Positions 25,589 to 34,398 of a stretch of 64,000 nt of DNA are shown here, piece by piece. A program made the translations under genes and the position numbers. Each line of letters starts with the position of its first letter. Within the stretch, counting starts at the first letter, position 1. Source of the DNA: Chryseobacterium sp. SN22 (GTDB lineage Bacteria; Bacteroidota; Bacteroidia; Flavobacteriales; Weeksellaceae); contig NZ_VTSX01000002.1 in NCBI RefSeq assembly GCF_008329705.1, positions 1-64,000 on the forward strand, given 5' to 3'. A model generated the notes under the pieces. The model did not search any database. It was not told the origin of the DNA and saw only the letters and a list, made by a program, of their open reading frames with translations.

Positions 25589-25912
25589 CACGAGAAAATC
25601 TATAAGCCGGATTTTGTACTTCTAAAGAAGTGCCTGTTATTTATCTGCGTGGTACATTGCTGCACCACTTGAGCTGATTACCCCTCGGCTTTCAGAGCGA
25701 GCCGCCCCTATTTTCATTGCTGAAAAGAACCGATATACTTATCATTGCACCACAAAGAGTTTACCTGGTTTCACTACAGCCGAACTGTACATTCTTTCTG
25801 TTGCACTGGTCCTACCCTCGCGGGTGACGGATGTTATCCGCTTTGCTGCTCTACGGTGTCCGGACTTTCCTACCCTTACCGAAATAAGAATCAACAGGCC
25901 GATTTTCTCGTG
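25589..25912 (-). ncRNA. rnpB: RNase P RNA
   Basis: The catalytic RNA that trims the 5' ends of pre-tRNAs. On the minus strand the 5' end CACGAGAAAATC pairs with GATTTTCTCGTG at the 3' end (12-bp P1 helix). The conserved core GGAAAGTCCGGAC comes about 50 bases in, with GCGAGGGTAGGACCAGTGCA, ACAGAAAG and AACTCTTTGTGGTGCAA. The 3' end has ACAAAATCCGGCTTATAGA, typical of bacterial A-type RNA. Length is about 324 bases. A TATCTTTG element lies immediately upstream and a strong terminator follows. Confidence 0.95.
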
Positions 25913-25916
25913 GCTG

Positions 25917-25924
25917 CAAAGATA
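25917..25924 (-). promoter_or_regulatory. rnpB -7 element
   Basis: The minus strand reads TATCTTTG, ending 5 bases before the RNA 5' end deduced from P1 pairing. This agreement supports both the promoter motif and the RNA boundary. Confidence 0.7.
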
Positions 25925-26041
25925 CAAATTAGTTATGAGTTGAAAGTTATAAGTTATGGATCCTGTAAATTTTCACTAAATCTTACCATTCATAATTTAT
26001 AATTCATAACCTTCAACAATTCCTACATTATTATTATCTTC

Positions 26042-26557
26042 GTGAAACCATTTATAACATCTGCATTGGCTTCAAAGGAAAAAGAATTTGCACAGCTTAT
26101 CAAGGATAATCAGGGCCTGATTATCAAGGTTTCGCGGCTCTATACCAATTCCTTGGAGGATGAAGAAGATCTTTTCCAGGAAATTGTTTTACAGCTGTGG
26201 CGAAGCTACGATTCTTTTAAAGGAAATTCAAAGATTTCTACATGGATGTACCGGGTGGCCCTGAACACAGCCATTACCCTTTTCAGAAAAAAAAGCAAAA
26301 GCCTGCCTACCAATGAACTGGACATCAATCACGCTGATTTTATCGAAGATGATGATGAAAAGCAGCAGCAGGTATCACTTTTGTATACTGTGATCAAGAC
26401 CTTGCCTAACGTAGAGCGGGCAATCGTGATGATGTACCTTGATGATCTGCCTTACAAGGATATTGCAGAAAACCTCGGGATCACCGAAGTGAATGCGCGT
26501 GTGAAAATGAACAGATTAAAGAAAACCCTTAAAGAACAGATGGAGAAATATGCCTGA
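26042..26557 (+). CDS. ECF-family RNA polymerase sigma factor
   Basis: A 171-residue sigma-70-family factor of ECF type. Region 2 is visible as NSLEDEEDLFQEIVLQLW then SKISTWMYRVALNTAI. Region 4 is visible as NVERAIVMMYLDDLPYKDIA then GITEVNARVKMNRLKK. I accept a GTG start at 26042, as no ATG fits the N-terminus; a TTG 30 bases later (giving ASKEKEF) is an alternative. A TATCTTCG promoter-like sequence overlaps the GTG, which makes the start uncertain. Its last 8 bases overlap the membrane protein gene, its probable regulatory partner. Confidence 0.9.
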   Translation: MKPFITSALASKEKEFAQLIKDNQGLIIKVSRLYTNSLEDEEDLFQEIVLQLWRSYDSFKGNSKISTWMYRVALNTAITLFRKKSKSLPTNELDINHADFIEDDDEKQQQVSLLYTVIKTLPNVERAIVMMYLDDLPYKDIAENLGITEVNARVKMNRLKKTLKEQMEKYA

Positions 26558-27224
26558 ATTCGATCTAGACAGTTTTAAGAAAACGTGGCAGGAGCAACCT
26601 GTTCAGCAGAAATACGGCAGCAATGAAATTCTTCAGATGCTCAACAGAAAGTCACGGAATTATGTGAAATATATTTTCTGGATCAGTGCAGCGGAATTCC
26701 TGTTCTTTACCCTGATCGGGCTGTTTTACATTATACAGGGAAAAGAAGCGAATTCGTTTCTTAATATTCTTGACAGGCTTGGGGTACAGAAAACCCCTGA
26801 ACTGGAACTTACATTCGATAATATCTATCTTGTTCTGAAAATATTAAGCCTTCTGGTGACGGCTTATTTTGTCTACCGGTTTTACCTGAATTACAGAGGC
26901 ATTAAGGTGGAAGAAAACCTGAAAAAATTCATTCTTAAAATTATACAGTTTAAAAGAACGGTTAATGCCTTTATTTTAATCAATATTGCCTTATTGGTTA
27001 CGTTTACTTCTATTTTTACGGTATTCATCGTTTACATCCTGAACACCCAGAATATAGAGATCACCAATTCCACGCTGGCTGGTTTTATTGCCGGAACAGT
27101 GATCAGCACAGTCTTTACAGTACTGATGGTATGGCTTTACTACAGAGTTGTATACGGGATTATCATAAAAAAGCTCGACCGTAACCTAACCCAGCTCAGA
27201 GAGATCGATTCGCAGGAAATTTAG
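26550..27224 (+). CDS. Membrane protein paired with the ECF sigma factor
   Basis: A 224-residue protein whose first 45 residues are soluble (MPEFDLDSFKKTWQEQPVQQ), followed by four membrane helices near 46-64, 88-108, 133-155 and 165-190. The N-terminal soluble part plus membrane domain, and the 8-base overlap with the sigma gene, suggest an anti-sigma role. It lacks a recognisable zinc anti-sigma motif (HxxxCxxC). A regulatory role is therefore inference from position. Confidence 0.8.
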   Translation: MPEFDLDSFKKTWQEQPVQQKYGSNEILQMLNRKSRNYVKYIFWISAAEFLFFTLIGLFYIIQGKEANSFLNILDRLGVQKTPELELTFDNIYLVLKILSLLVTAYFVYRFYLNYRGIKVEENLKKFILKIIQFKRTVNAFILINIALLVTFTSIFTVFIVYILNTQNIEITNSTLAGFIAGTVISTVFTVLMVWLYYRVVYGIIIKKLDRNLTQLREIDSQEI

Positions 27225-27284
27225 AAGGTAAAGCAGGAATATAAGATTTTATTGCTAATTTTATTTCACCAAATCTTTCATTCT

Positions 27285-28907
27285 ATGCAATTATCTTATG
27301 TTCACGGGGCTTCCGATATTCCTTTATTAGGTGAAACCATCGGAAATAATTTTAAACGCACCGTTGAAAAATTCCCGGATCACGAAGCATTGGTCTGTGT
27401 ACATCAGGATTACCGCGCTACGTATCAGGAATTCTATAATCAGACGACGGCAGTAGCCAAAGCTTTAATTTTTCTCGGAGCCAAAGCCGGCGACCGTATC
27501 GGAATCTGGTCAGCCAACCGGTATGAATGGGTCCTGCTGCAATACGCCACCGCCAGAATCGGGGTTATTTTAGTCAATATCAATCCGGCTTACAGAACCA
27601 GTGAACTGATTTTTGTGATTAACCAATCGGAGATCTCCCATCTGTTTTCTTCGCTGACCTTTAAATCCAGCGATTATAAAAAAATGATCGCGGATGCCCG
27701 CGAATTCTGCACTACCCTGAAATCAGAAATTTTCTTTGATGACAACTGGGAAGACTTCCTGAATACCGGACAGGAAATTTCCGACGATACCCTGCATAGT
27801 TTTGAAGAATATGTACAATTTGACGATCCGGTAAATATTCAGTACACCTCCGGAACGACAGGTTTTCCGAAAGGCGTGACGCTTTCCCACCATAACATTT
27901 TAAACAACGGGTATTTTATAGGTATCCGTCTCAAATACAGCGAAAAAGACAGGGTTTGCATTCCGGTTCCGTTTTACCATTGCTTCGGCATGGTGATCGG
28001 CAATATCTGCTGTACGACTCACGGCGCCTGTATGATAATCCCTAATGACAGCTTTGATCCTGAAATCACACTACAAGCTGTTTCAGATGAAAAATGCACG
28101 TCTTTATATGGGGTTCCTACAATGTTTATTGCCGAACTGGCAGTGAAAAATTTCGATACTTTCGATTTTTCAAATTTAAGGACCGGTGTGATGGCCGGCT
28201 CCGTCTGCCCGCCGGAAATTATGAAAAAGGTAGAAAGCCTGATGAATATTAAAGAAATGAGCATCTGCTACGGAATGACGGAAACGTCACCGGTATCTAC
28301 CCAGACACTGATCGGAACACCTTTTGAAAAACAGGTAAACACTGTAGGAACAGTTCAGAATCATCTGGAAATAAAGATCATTGATAAGGATGGAAAGATC
28401 GTAAAGCGTGGAGAAGACGGGGAGCTCTGCACACGGGGATATTCAGTTATGCTGAAATACTGGAAAGATCCTGAGAATACCGGGAAAGTCATCGACGACG
28501 GGCGATGGATGCATACCGGAGACCTGGCGGTAATGGATGAGGAAGGATATATTACCATTTCCGGAAGAATAAAAGACCTCATCATACGTGGCGGAGAGAA
28601 TATTTTACCGAAAGAAATTGAGGATTTCCTGTATGCCTATCCGAATATTTTAGATGTCCAGATCATCGGTGTGCCGAGTGAAAAATTCGGAGAAGACGTC
28701 ATGGCCTGGGTAAAAGTGAGAAAAGGCTTTGAAGTAACTGAAGAAGAACTTTTACAATACTGCAACGGAAAAATTGCCCATTACAAAATTCCGAAATACT
28801 GGAAATTTGTGGATGAATTCCCGATGACCATCTCCGGAAAAATCCGGAAAGTGGAAATGCGGGAAGTTTCGATAAAAGAACTGGGGCTGGAAAACATAAA
28901 AGCTTAA
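27285..28907 (+). CDS. AMP-binding acyl-CoA synthetase
   Basis: A 540-residue member of the ANL superfamily that would activate a fatty acid with ATP and CoA. The phosphate loop is YTSGTTGFPKGVTLSH near 188-203. The adenylate motifs are ICYGMTETSPVS near 326 and MHTGDLAVMDEEGYI near 412. The C-terminal hinge is ISGRIKDLIIRGGENILPKE, and the catalytic Lys is in ISGKIRKVEMRE. The closest style is medium/long-chain fatty-acyl-CoA synthetase. I use the ATG at 27285; the longer frame starts with TTG at 27252 and adds unrelated residues. Confidence 0.9.
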   Translation: MQLSYVHGASDIPLLGETIGNNFKRTVEKFPDHEALVCVHQDYRATYQEFYNQTTAVAKALIFLGAKAGDRIGIWSANRYEWVLLQYATARIGVILVNINPAYRTSELIFVINQSEISHLFSSLTFKSSDYKKMIADAREFCTTLKSEIFFDDNWEDFLNTGQEISDDTLHSFEEYVQFDDPVNIQYTSGTTGFPKGVTLSHHNILNNGYFIGIRLKYSEKDRVCIPVPFYHCFGMVIGNICCTTHGACMIIPNDSFDPEITLQAVSDEKCTSLYGVPTMFIAELAVKNFDTFDFSNLRTGVMAGSVCPPEIMKKVESLMNIKEMSICYGMTETSPVSTQTLIGTPFEKQVNTVGTVQNHLEIKIIDKDGKIVKRGEDGELCTRGYSVMLKYWKDPENTGKVIDDGRWMHTGDLAVMDEEGYITISGRIKDLIIRGGENILPKEIEDFLYAYPNILDVQIIGVPSEKFGEDVMAWVKVRKGFEVTEEELLQYCNGKIAHYKIPKYWKFVDEFPMTISGKIRKVEMREVSIKELGLENIKA

Positions 28908-28927
28908 TATAGCGTTTATCAAAAGAC

Positions 28928-28958
28928 AAAAAAGCATTTCAGATTGAAATGCTTTTTT
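28928..28958. terminator. Bidirectional terminator between the acyl-CoA synthetase gene and rpoN
   Basis: AAAGCATTTC and GAAATGCTTT form a 10-bp stem around AGATT, flanked by A and T runs. It serves converging genes. Confidence 0.9.
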
Positions 28959-28965
28959 GTTATAC

Positions 28966-30429
28966 TTAAAGTTCTTTTCTTAATCTGGCAACCGGAATGT
29001 TCAGCTGCTCGCGGTACTTGGCAATGGTTCTTCGGGCAATGTTGTAGCCCTGCTCTTTTAAGATGACCACCAAAGCATCATCGGTAAGCGGTTTTCTTTT
29101 ATTTTCCTTGCTGATGACTTCCTGAAGATGGGTCTTGATTTCTTTTGTGGAAACCTCCTCACCGTCATCATTCGTCAGACTGTCCGAGAACAGGTCTTTC
29201 AGATAAATGATTCCATTCGGTGTATCGGCGTACTTGCTTTTAACTACCCTTGAAATCGTTGAAATATCGAAACCGGTAATATCGGCTACATCTTTTAAGA
29301 TCATCGGCCTCAATGATTTTTCGTCACCGGTAAGGAAATAATCTTTCTGGAATTTTACAATCGCAGTGATGGTCTGCAATAAAGTATTCTGACGTTGGTT
29401 AATCGCATCGATGTACCACTTGGCAGCATCCAGCTTTTGCTTGATGAATAAAGCCGCCTGTTTGTGCTCTGAAGAATTTTTATCATGTGAATACGTTGAT
29501 AAAATATCTTTATATTCCTCCGACACTCTTAAGGTCGGAGCATTTTTGCTGTTCAGCATCGGGATTACCTGTCCGTCTTTTACCTGAATCACAAAATCCG
29601 GGATAATCTCCTGATTGATGGTAATGGTCTGGGTATCGAAGTTTCCGCCGACTTTCGGTGATAATTTTGAAATTTCATCCAAAGCATCACGCAGGTCTTC
29701 TTCCTCAATGTCGTATTTCTGAATGATTTTATTATAATGCTTATTGGTTAAAGCATCAAACTGATGCCTCAGAATATTGGCAGCCAGGGAAACAGCTTTA
29801 TCGGAACTCACTTTTTTCTCGATCTGCAGCAAAAGACATTCCTGAAGTCCTCTTGCTCCCACGCCCGGCGGATCCAGTTTCTGCACATAATTTTCAAGAA
29901 TATCCTCTACATTTTCCTTGGTCGTATAAATTCCCTGTGAAAACGCCAGGTCGTCAACAAGCGATTTGATTTCTCTTCTTAAATAACCATCAGTATCAAG
30001 ATTCCCGATAATATATTCTGCAATTTTTTCGTCCTCTTCGCTGATGTTTACCAGGTGGATCTGCTCCAGCAGATAATCATACAACGACTGTCCTTCCGTT
30101 AAAAGGCTTTCGTTATCGAATTCCTCATCGTCTGAAGAATAATTGCTGGACGCGGTTTTATAGCTTGGTTCGTCGTCATAGAGATACTGGTCTACATCGA
30201 AATCCGTTTCAATACTTTCAGTTCCTTCGGTCTCATATGAATCTTCAAGAGTAGCATATTCATCTTCCTTAGAATCTTCTTTTGCAATTTCCAATGCCGG
30301 GTTTTCTTCTAATTCTCTCTCAAGTTCCTCCTCAAATTCCAAAGTGTGAAGCTGGATCAGCTTCATCAGCTGGATTTGCTGGGGTGCCAGCTTTTGCCCT
30401 AATTTAAGTTGTAAGTGTTGTTTTAGCAT
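28966..30429 (-). CDS. rpoN: RNA polymerase sigma-54 factor
   Basis: The alternative sigma factor that recognises GG/GC (-24/-12) promoters. The 487-residue protein starts with the Gln/Leu-rich activator region (LKLGQKLAPQQIQLMKLIQL). It has an acidic linker around 50-105 and core-binding segments such as LDTDGYLRREIKSL. The RpoN box is ARRTIAKYREQLNIP near the C-terminus. No enhancer-binding activator gene is in the window. A TATTTTTG element lies about 60 bases upstream. Confidence 0.97.
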   Translation of the reverse strand: MLKQHLQLKLGQKLAPQQIQLMKLIQLHTLEFEEELERELEENPALEIAKEDSKEDEYATLEDSYETEGTESIETDFDVDQYLYDDEPSYKTASSNYSSDDEEFDNESLLTEGQSLYDYLLEQIHLVNISEEDEKIAEYIIGNLDTDGYLRREIKSLVDDLAFSQGIYTTKENVEDILENYVQKLDPPGVGARGLQECLLLQIEKKVSSDKAVSLAANILRHQFDALTNKHYNKIIQKYDIEEEDLRDALDEISKLSPKVGGNFDTQTITINQEIIPDFVIQVKDGQVIPMLNSKNAPTLRVSEEYKDILSTYSHDKNSSEHKQAALFIKQKLDAAKWYIDAINQRQNTLLQTITAIVKFQKDYFLTGDEKSLRPMILKDVADITGFDISTISRVVKSKYADTPNGIIYLKDLFSDSLTNDDGEEVSTKEIKTHLQEVISKENKRKPLTDDALVVILKEQGYNIARRTIAKYREQLNIPVARLRKEL

Positions 30430-30485
30430 ATTACTGGATGGTGTTTTAACATAACATATTCTACGAATTTAATAAAATATTTTGA

Positions 30486-30493
30486 CAAAAATA
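30486..30493 (-). promoter_or_regulatory. rpoN -7 element
   Basis: The minus strand reads TATTTTTG, matching TAnnTTTG, 57 bases before the rpoN ATG. Confidence 0.4.
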
Positions 30494-30550
30494 AGTTTTA
30501 GCACGATTTTTGTATTCAATGCCACATAATAAGCTATTTAAAATAAACAG

Positions 30551-30585
30551 AAAAAGCCCTGAAGCATGATGGTCAGGGCTTTTTT
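30551..30585. terminator. Isolated strong terminator hairpin
   Basis: AAAAAGCCCTGA and TCAGGGCTTTTT form a 12-bp stem around a 10-base loop with T on both sides. No intact gene ends here. On the minus strand it would follow the degenerate stretch at 30758-31140. Confidence 0.8.
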
Positions 30586-30757
30586 GCATTTATATCTAAA
30601 ATTACGACAGGAATAAAAAAATGGGGGAAATCGGGGGAAAAAGTAAAGTCTGATCTTTAAAAATCCAGATTTTTAGGATTTCGCCGATTGTCCTATAAAG
30701 CGGGAATTTCTACTGCATCTTTAGTGAGCCCGTAATAAATTGAAAAATTTTATCAAT

Positions 30758-31140
30758 TAAGATAAATCATACGCTTTCTCAGAAATAAAACTCATGTCCG
30801 GATTTTCAGAGATCAGCTTCCGCTCCTTTCTTAATTTTTCGAATATTTTTCCGAAGGATCATGAACATTCCAATACATTAAAGTATCGGCAAAAGAATTC
30901 AGCACTTTTCTGGTCCATTTTATTTGAAACATTTATCCAGCCTTTCTTTAACTTCATCCTCAGTAAAAATCTCCGCGGTATGCCTGCCCAATACCTTCCA
31001 GCATTTTTTCTGTTCCATTCCGTAAGACTTGCCTCTTTATTGATATCAAACTGATGTTTAATTCTTTCAGAAGGGCTTCGGAAGATTGAGCAGGTTTTCA
31101 TTTTTTCGTATGGAACGTAATGGTGCTCATTTGTCAATTT
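30758..31140 (-). pseudogene. Degenerate coding remnant, family unknown
   Basis: No single frame gives a convincing protein. However, the minus strand holds natural-looking pieces in different frames: SERIKHQFDINKEASLTEWN in one, AEIFTEDEVKERLDKCFK in a second, and EKLRKERKLISENPDMSFIS in a third near 30765-30845, ending EKAYDLS before a stop. This pattern suggests a small gene broken by frameshifts, ended by the orphan terminator at 30551. The family is not recognised. The rest of the 777-base gap (30430-31206) holds the rpoN promoter and the asnS terminator. Confidence 0.4.
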
Positions 31141-31152
31141 TTAGTAAAGTTA

Positions 31153-31185
31153 ATAAAAAATCCTTCCGGTTTTCCAGAAGGATTT
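31153..31185 (-). terminator. Terminator after asnS
   Basis: On the minus strand AAATCCTTCTGG, an AAAA loop and CCGGAAGGATTT form a 12-bp stem with one G-U pair, followed by T. Confidence 0.9.
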
Positions 31186-31206
31186 GATATGGTTTAAGCT
31201 TGCTTT

Positions 31207-32655
31207 TTAGAATTCGGCACTCTTCGGTGTTCTCGGGAAAGGAATTACATCCCGGATATTCGTCATTCCCGTTACAAAAAGCACTAGTCTTTCCAGTCCT
31301 AATCCAAAACCGGCATGTGGCACGGAACCGAATTTACGGGTATCCAAATACCACCAAAGCTCATGTTCGTCAACGTGCATTTCGGCCATTTTCTGCTTCA
31401 ACACATCCAACCTGGCTTCCCGCTCGGAGCCTCCGATGATCTCGCCGATCCCAGGGAAAAGCACATCCATCGCCGCAACGGTCTTGTTGTCGTCATTCAG
31501 CTTCATGTAGAATGCCTTGATCTCTTTCGGATAGTCGAAAAGCACTACCGGGCTTTCAAAATGTTTCTCTACCAGGTATCTTTCGTGCTCAGACTGAAGA
31601 TCGGCTCCCCAATTCTCAACCGGGTACTGGAATTTTCCTTTTTTATTTTCTTTTGAGTTTAATAAGATTTCGATTGCCTCGGTATAAGAAACCCTCTTGA
31701 ATCTTTTAGCCACTACATTTTCAAGCTTTTCGATCAATCCTTCTTTCGCTCTTTCCTTTTCAGGCTTGGACTTCTGCTCTTCCGCAAAGCGCTTGTCTAA
31801 GAAATCAAGATCGTCTTTGCAGTTATCCAGCACATACTGGATCACGTATTTCAGGAAATCTTCTGCCAGGTCGATGTTGTCTTCCAGGTTATTGAAAGCC
31901 ACTTCCGGCTCGATCATCCAGAATTCAGCAAGGTGTCTTGTTGTATTGGAGTTCTCCGCACGGAACGTCGGTCCGAAGGTATAGATTCTACCCAATCCCA
32001 TGGCTGCCGTTTCGCCTTCCAGCTGTCCGGAAACGGTAAGGTTTGTTTTTCTTCCGAAGAAATCCTGGGAAAAATCGATATCGCCCTGCTCATCTCTCGG
32101 GATGGCGTTCAGATCAAAGTTCGTTACCCCGAACATTTCACCCGCACCTTCGGCATCAGCCCCGGTAATAACCGGTGTATTGATGTAAAAAAACTGGTTC
32201 TGATTGAAGAACGAATGTACGGCAAAGCTCACCGCATGACGCACTCTGAAAACCGCTCCGAATAAATTCGTCCTGAACCTCAGGTGGGCCTGGTCCCTTA
32301 GTGTTTCCAGTGAATGTTTTTTTGGCTGAAGAATGGTTTTGTCTCTTTCTTCCGTAAAGTTATCCCCTAAAATGGTAATTTTCTTTGCGACGATTTCAAC
32401 GGCCTGTCCTGCTCCCTGGCTTTCCACCACTTCACCTACAATCTTTAGAGAAGCTGCCGTACTGATTTTATTAATAATCTCTTCGTCAAAATTTTCGAAA
32501 TCAACAACAATCTGCAAATTATTAATCGTAGAACCATCATTAAGCGCAATGAAGCGATTCGCACGGAAGGTTCTTACCCAGCCGTAAACCGTGATGTCAT
32601 GATGTAATACTTTCTTGTAATCCTGTAGGATTTCCTTAATGGTCTGCTTTTTCAT
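31207..32655 (-). CDS. asnS: Asparaginyl-tRNA synthetase
   Basis: It charges tRNA-Asn. The 482-residue class IIb enzyme has an N-terminal OB fold ([20 protein letters not shown]). Motif 2 is the [21 protein letters not shown] segment. Motif 3 is [20 protein letters not shown] near the C-terminus, ending [10 protein letters not shown], typical of AsnS rather than AspS. The length is normal. It has its own TACCTTTG promoter 38 bases upstream and a terminator. Confidence 0.97.
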   Translation of the reverse strand: MKKQTIKEILQDYKKVLHHDITVYGWVRTFRANRFIALNDGSTINNLQIVVDFENFDEEIINKISTAASLKIVGEVVESQGAGQAVEIVAKKITILGDNFTEERDKTILQPKKHSLETLRDQAHLRFRTNLFGAVFRVRHAVSFAVHSFFNQNQFFYINTPVITGADAEGAGEMFGVTNFDLNAIPRDEQGDIDFSQDFFGRKTNLTVSGQLEGETAAMGLGRIYTFGPTFRAENSNTTRHLAEFWMIEPEVAFNNLEDNIDLAEDFLKYVIQYVLDNCKDDLDFLDKRFAEEQKSKPEKERAKEGLIEKLENVVAKRFKRVSYTEAIEILLNSKENKKGKFQYPVENWGADLQSEHERYLVEKHFESPVVLFDYPKEIKAFYMKLNDDNKTVAAMDVLFPGIGEIIGGSEREARLDVLKQKMAEMHVDEHELWWYLDTRKFGSVPHAGFGLGLERLVLFVTGMTNIRDVIPFPRTPKSAEF

Positions 32656-32692
32656 TTGTTGATTAAAATTTTTGTGTAAAAATTAACGTTCG

Positions 32693-32700
32693 CAAAGGTA
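32693..32700 (-). promoter_or_regulatory. asnS -7 element
   Basis: The minus strand reads TACCTTTG, 37 bases before the asnS ATG. No leader ORF rich in Asn codons lies in between. Confidence 0.55.
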
Positions 32701-32819
32701 CAAAAAACGTTTTAAGACTTAAATACTTCTGATGGTTTAATTTTCTTGTGTGAAAAATTTATTACAGGAACGGGATATTCCATATAATTAAAATACCATA
32801 CGTTCCATAAAGCTGGTCA

Positions 32820-32827
32820 TACTTTTG
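32820..32827 (+). promoter_or_regulatory. -7 element for the small ORF at 32838
   Basis: TACTTTTG matches TAnnTTTG and ends 10 bases before the ATG, predicting a very short leader. Confidence 0.4.
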
Positions 32828-32837
32828 TTATTGAATA

Positions 32838-33062
32838 ATGACAGACTTTACCTTATTACTTATGGTAGAATTCGCCAATTCCGCCAGTATGCTTGGGTAT
32901 ATTTTGATTGATGATGAAAAAACCTGCTGCGAAACGCAGAATTATTTTGAGCATCAGATTAAAAACTCAAAATCGATGAATACTTCCGGAAACCGGGACC
33001 GGAAAATATTTTTCAATAAAATGTATGAACAGATTGAAAATCTGGGAGAGAAATTAAGATAA
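32838..33062 (+). CDS. Small hypothetical protein
   Basis: A 74-residue product beginning MTDFTLLLMVEFANSASMLG and ending MYEQIENLGEKLR, with a Cys pair in DEKTCCETQ. The charged C-terminal half looks helical. The ORF is preceded closely by a -7 element, which supports expression. It lies between asnS and rimM, both on the opposite strand. It could be the remnant of a longer gene. No family recognised. Confidence 0.45.
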   Translation: MTDFTLLLMVEFANSASMLGYILIDDEKTCCETQNYFEHQIKNSKSMNTSGNRDRKIFFNKMYEQIENLGEKLR

Positions 33063-33086
33063 GCCTATGGCTTTTAAGGCCAAAAG

Positions 33087-33629
33087 TTATTCGTCTTTCT
33101 TGGAAGGTACCAGAAAAACATCGATGAGCCCTTCAGGAAGCTGCATTTTGATGAAGCGTTCGTCACGGTCCACTTCAAGGATCCAGTCTTTGATCATCGG
33201 GATGACGACTTCTTTTCCTTCAAGATTCGTAACGAAATATACCTGCGCCGTCTGATCGTTTACGGACCGGATCACGCCACAGTCGTTGTCGTTTTCATCG
33301 AAAATGGTAAATCCGATGATTTCGTGATAATAAAACTGCTTGCCGGATAATTTCGGCAATGTGGATAACGGCAGATAAACGTCTTTTCCTAAAGACTGGT
33401 CTACGAGCGCTTCCGTGGAATTTTTGAAAGCAATATTCAGGGCATCCAGCTTGCTCCATGAGGATTTGGCAATAAAAAAAGGAACCAATAGTCCGTTGAT
33501 TTCAACGAATATTGATTCCAGTTTATTGTAAAGCTCGGGTTGGTCGGTATCCAGTTTAAGGATAACGTTTCCCGCAAGTCCGTGTCTGCGTGTGATTTTT
33601 CCTAACAAATAGCAATCTTCTTTACGCAT
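33087..33629 (-). CDS. rimM: Ribosome maturation factor RimM
   Basis: It assists maturation of the 30S subunit and binds S19. The 180-residue protein has the RimM N-terminal barrel (YLLGKITRRHGLAGNVILKL) and the PRC-barrel C-terminal part (VYFVTNLEGKEVVIPMIKDW, then EVDRDERFIKMQLPEGLIDVF). It starts 12 bases after rpsP, in the common rpsP-rimM order. The start Met at 33629 fits relatives. Confidence 0.95.
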   Translation of the reverse strand: MRKEDCYLLGKITRRHGLAGNVILKLDTDQPELYNKLESIFVEINGLLVPFFIAKSSWSKLDALNIAFKNSTEALVDQSLGKDVYLPLSTLPKLSGKQFYYHEIIGFTIFDENDNDCGVIRSVNDQTAQVYFVTNLEGKEVVIPMIKDWILEVDRDERFIKMQLPEGLIDVFLVPSKKDE

Positions 33630-33641
33630 ACCGGATTTTTC

Positions 33642-34196
33642 TTAAGCTTCAGTGTTTTCTTCTGTAGATTCAGCAGCAGCTTCTCCTTCCGCAGTTTCTT
33701 CAGCAGGTGCGTTTGCAGCTTCTTCAGCAGCTTTAGCATCGGCTTCAGCTTGTGCAGCAGCAGCAACTCTTGCTTCGTTTACTTTAGTTTCAGCATCCAA
33801 AGCCGCTTTCTTAGCATCAGATTTAGCCGTTGCCAAACCTTCTACTTTACCTTGTACTTTAGCATCTTTAGCTTCTACCCACGCAGCAAATCTTTTTTCA
33901 GCTTCAGCTTCGTCAAAAGCTCCTTTAGCTACCCCACCTTGTAAGTGTTTTTTGTAAAGGGCCCCTTTGTAAGAAAGAATAGCTCTTGCAGTATCAGTTG
34001 GCTGAGCACCGTTGTTTAACCACTTTACAGCAGAATCAACGTTCAAATCGATAGTTGCAGGGTTTGTAATTGGGTTGTATGTTCCTAATTTCTCGATGAA
34101 TTTACCATCTCTTCTAGCTCTGGAATCGGCAACCACGATGTGGAAAAAAGGTCTTCCTTTAGATCCGTGTCTTTGTAATCTGATTTTTACTGACAT
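33642..34196 (-). CDS. rpsP: 30S ribosomal protein S16 with long C-terminal extension
   Basis: A structural protein of the small ribosomal subunit. Residues 1-80 are standard S16 ([20 protein letters not shown], then [20 protein letters not shown]). The protein is 184 residues, about twice the usual length. The last 95 are Ala/Glu/Lys-rich ([20 protein letters not shown]) and look helical or disordered. Such tails occur in Bacteroidetes S16, as far as I recall, but their role is unknown. A TATCTTTG promoter element lies about 50 bases upstream, with a small GGGA/TCCC hairpin in the leader. Confidence 0.96.
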   Translation of the reverse strand: MSVKIRLQRHGSKGRPFFHIVVADSRARRDGKFIEKLGTYNPITNPATIDLNVDSAVKWLNNGAQPTDTARAILSYKGALYKKHLQGGVAKGAFDEAEAEKRFAAWVEAKDAKVQGKVEGLATAKSDAKKAALDAETKVNEARVAAAAQAEADAKAAEEAANAPAEETAEGEAAAESTEENTEA

Positions 34197-34244
34197 AATG
34201 TTTGAATTTTACGGGAACTCGTCCCAGTTAAATATTTAAGAGTG

Positions 34245-34252
34245 CAAAGATA
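34245..34252 (-). promoter_or_regulatory. rpsP -7 element
   Basis: The minus strand reads TATCTTTG, 49 bases before the rpsP ATG. Confidence 0.55.
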
Positions 34253-34311
34253 ATAAAAAAGTTCAAAGTAAAAACACCCAGGTAAAAAGTTTTACACATT
34301 AGGCTATTTCT

Positions 34312-34396
34312 TTAATGAGCCGGGAACCTGCTCTCACTACTCGCTTTTTTCTTCTGCAAAGAAAAAGAGCTCAGACAGGCCGCTCGATCAGGGCTA
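34312..34396 (-). ncRNA. Putative structured RNA or repeat element, copy B
   Basis: On the minus strand the segment starts TAGCCCTGATCGAGCGGCC three bases after the nitroreductase stop and ends AGTGAGAGCAGGTTCCCG followed by GCTC. AGCC pairs with GGCT, CCTG with CAGG, and a central stem CTTTTTC pairs with GAAAAAAG around TTTGCA. The first ten bases, the AGTG and AGCAGG blocks and the GCTC end match copy A at 5751. Different bases in the paired central stem, with pairing kept, suggest a conserved RNA structure. Confidence 0.4.
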
Positions 34397-34398
34397 TT

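Noticed and set aside
30794..31054. An 86-codon plus-strand ORF in the rpoN-asnS gap
   Set aside because: It is antisense to the minus-strand remnants and gives a Phe/Ser-rich sequence of no family.
32690..32840. Possible Asn-codon leader peptide for asnS, like that of tyrS
   Set aside because: The 38 bases between promoter and ATG hold no ORF with Asn codons and no terminator hairpin.
34196..34240. Regulatory leader of rpsP with a GGGA/TCCC hairpin
   Set aside because: The stem has only four pairs and no resemblance to a known r-protein binding site.
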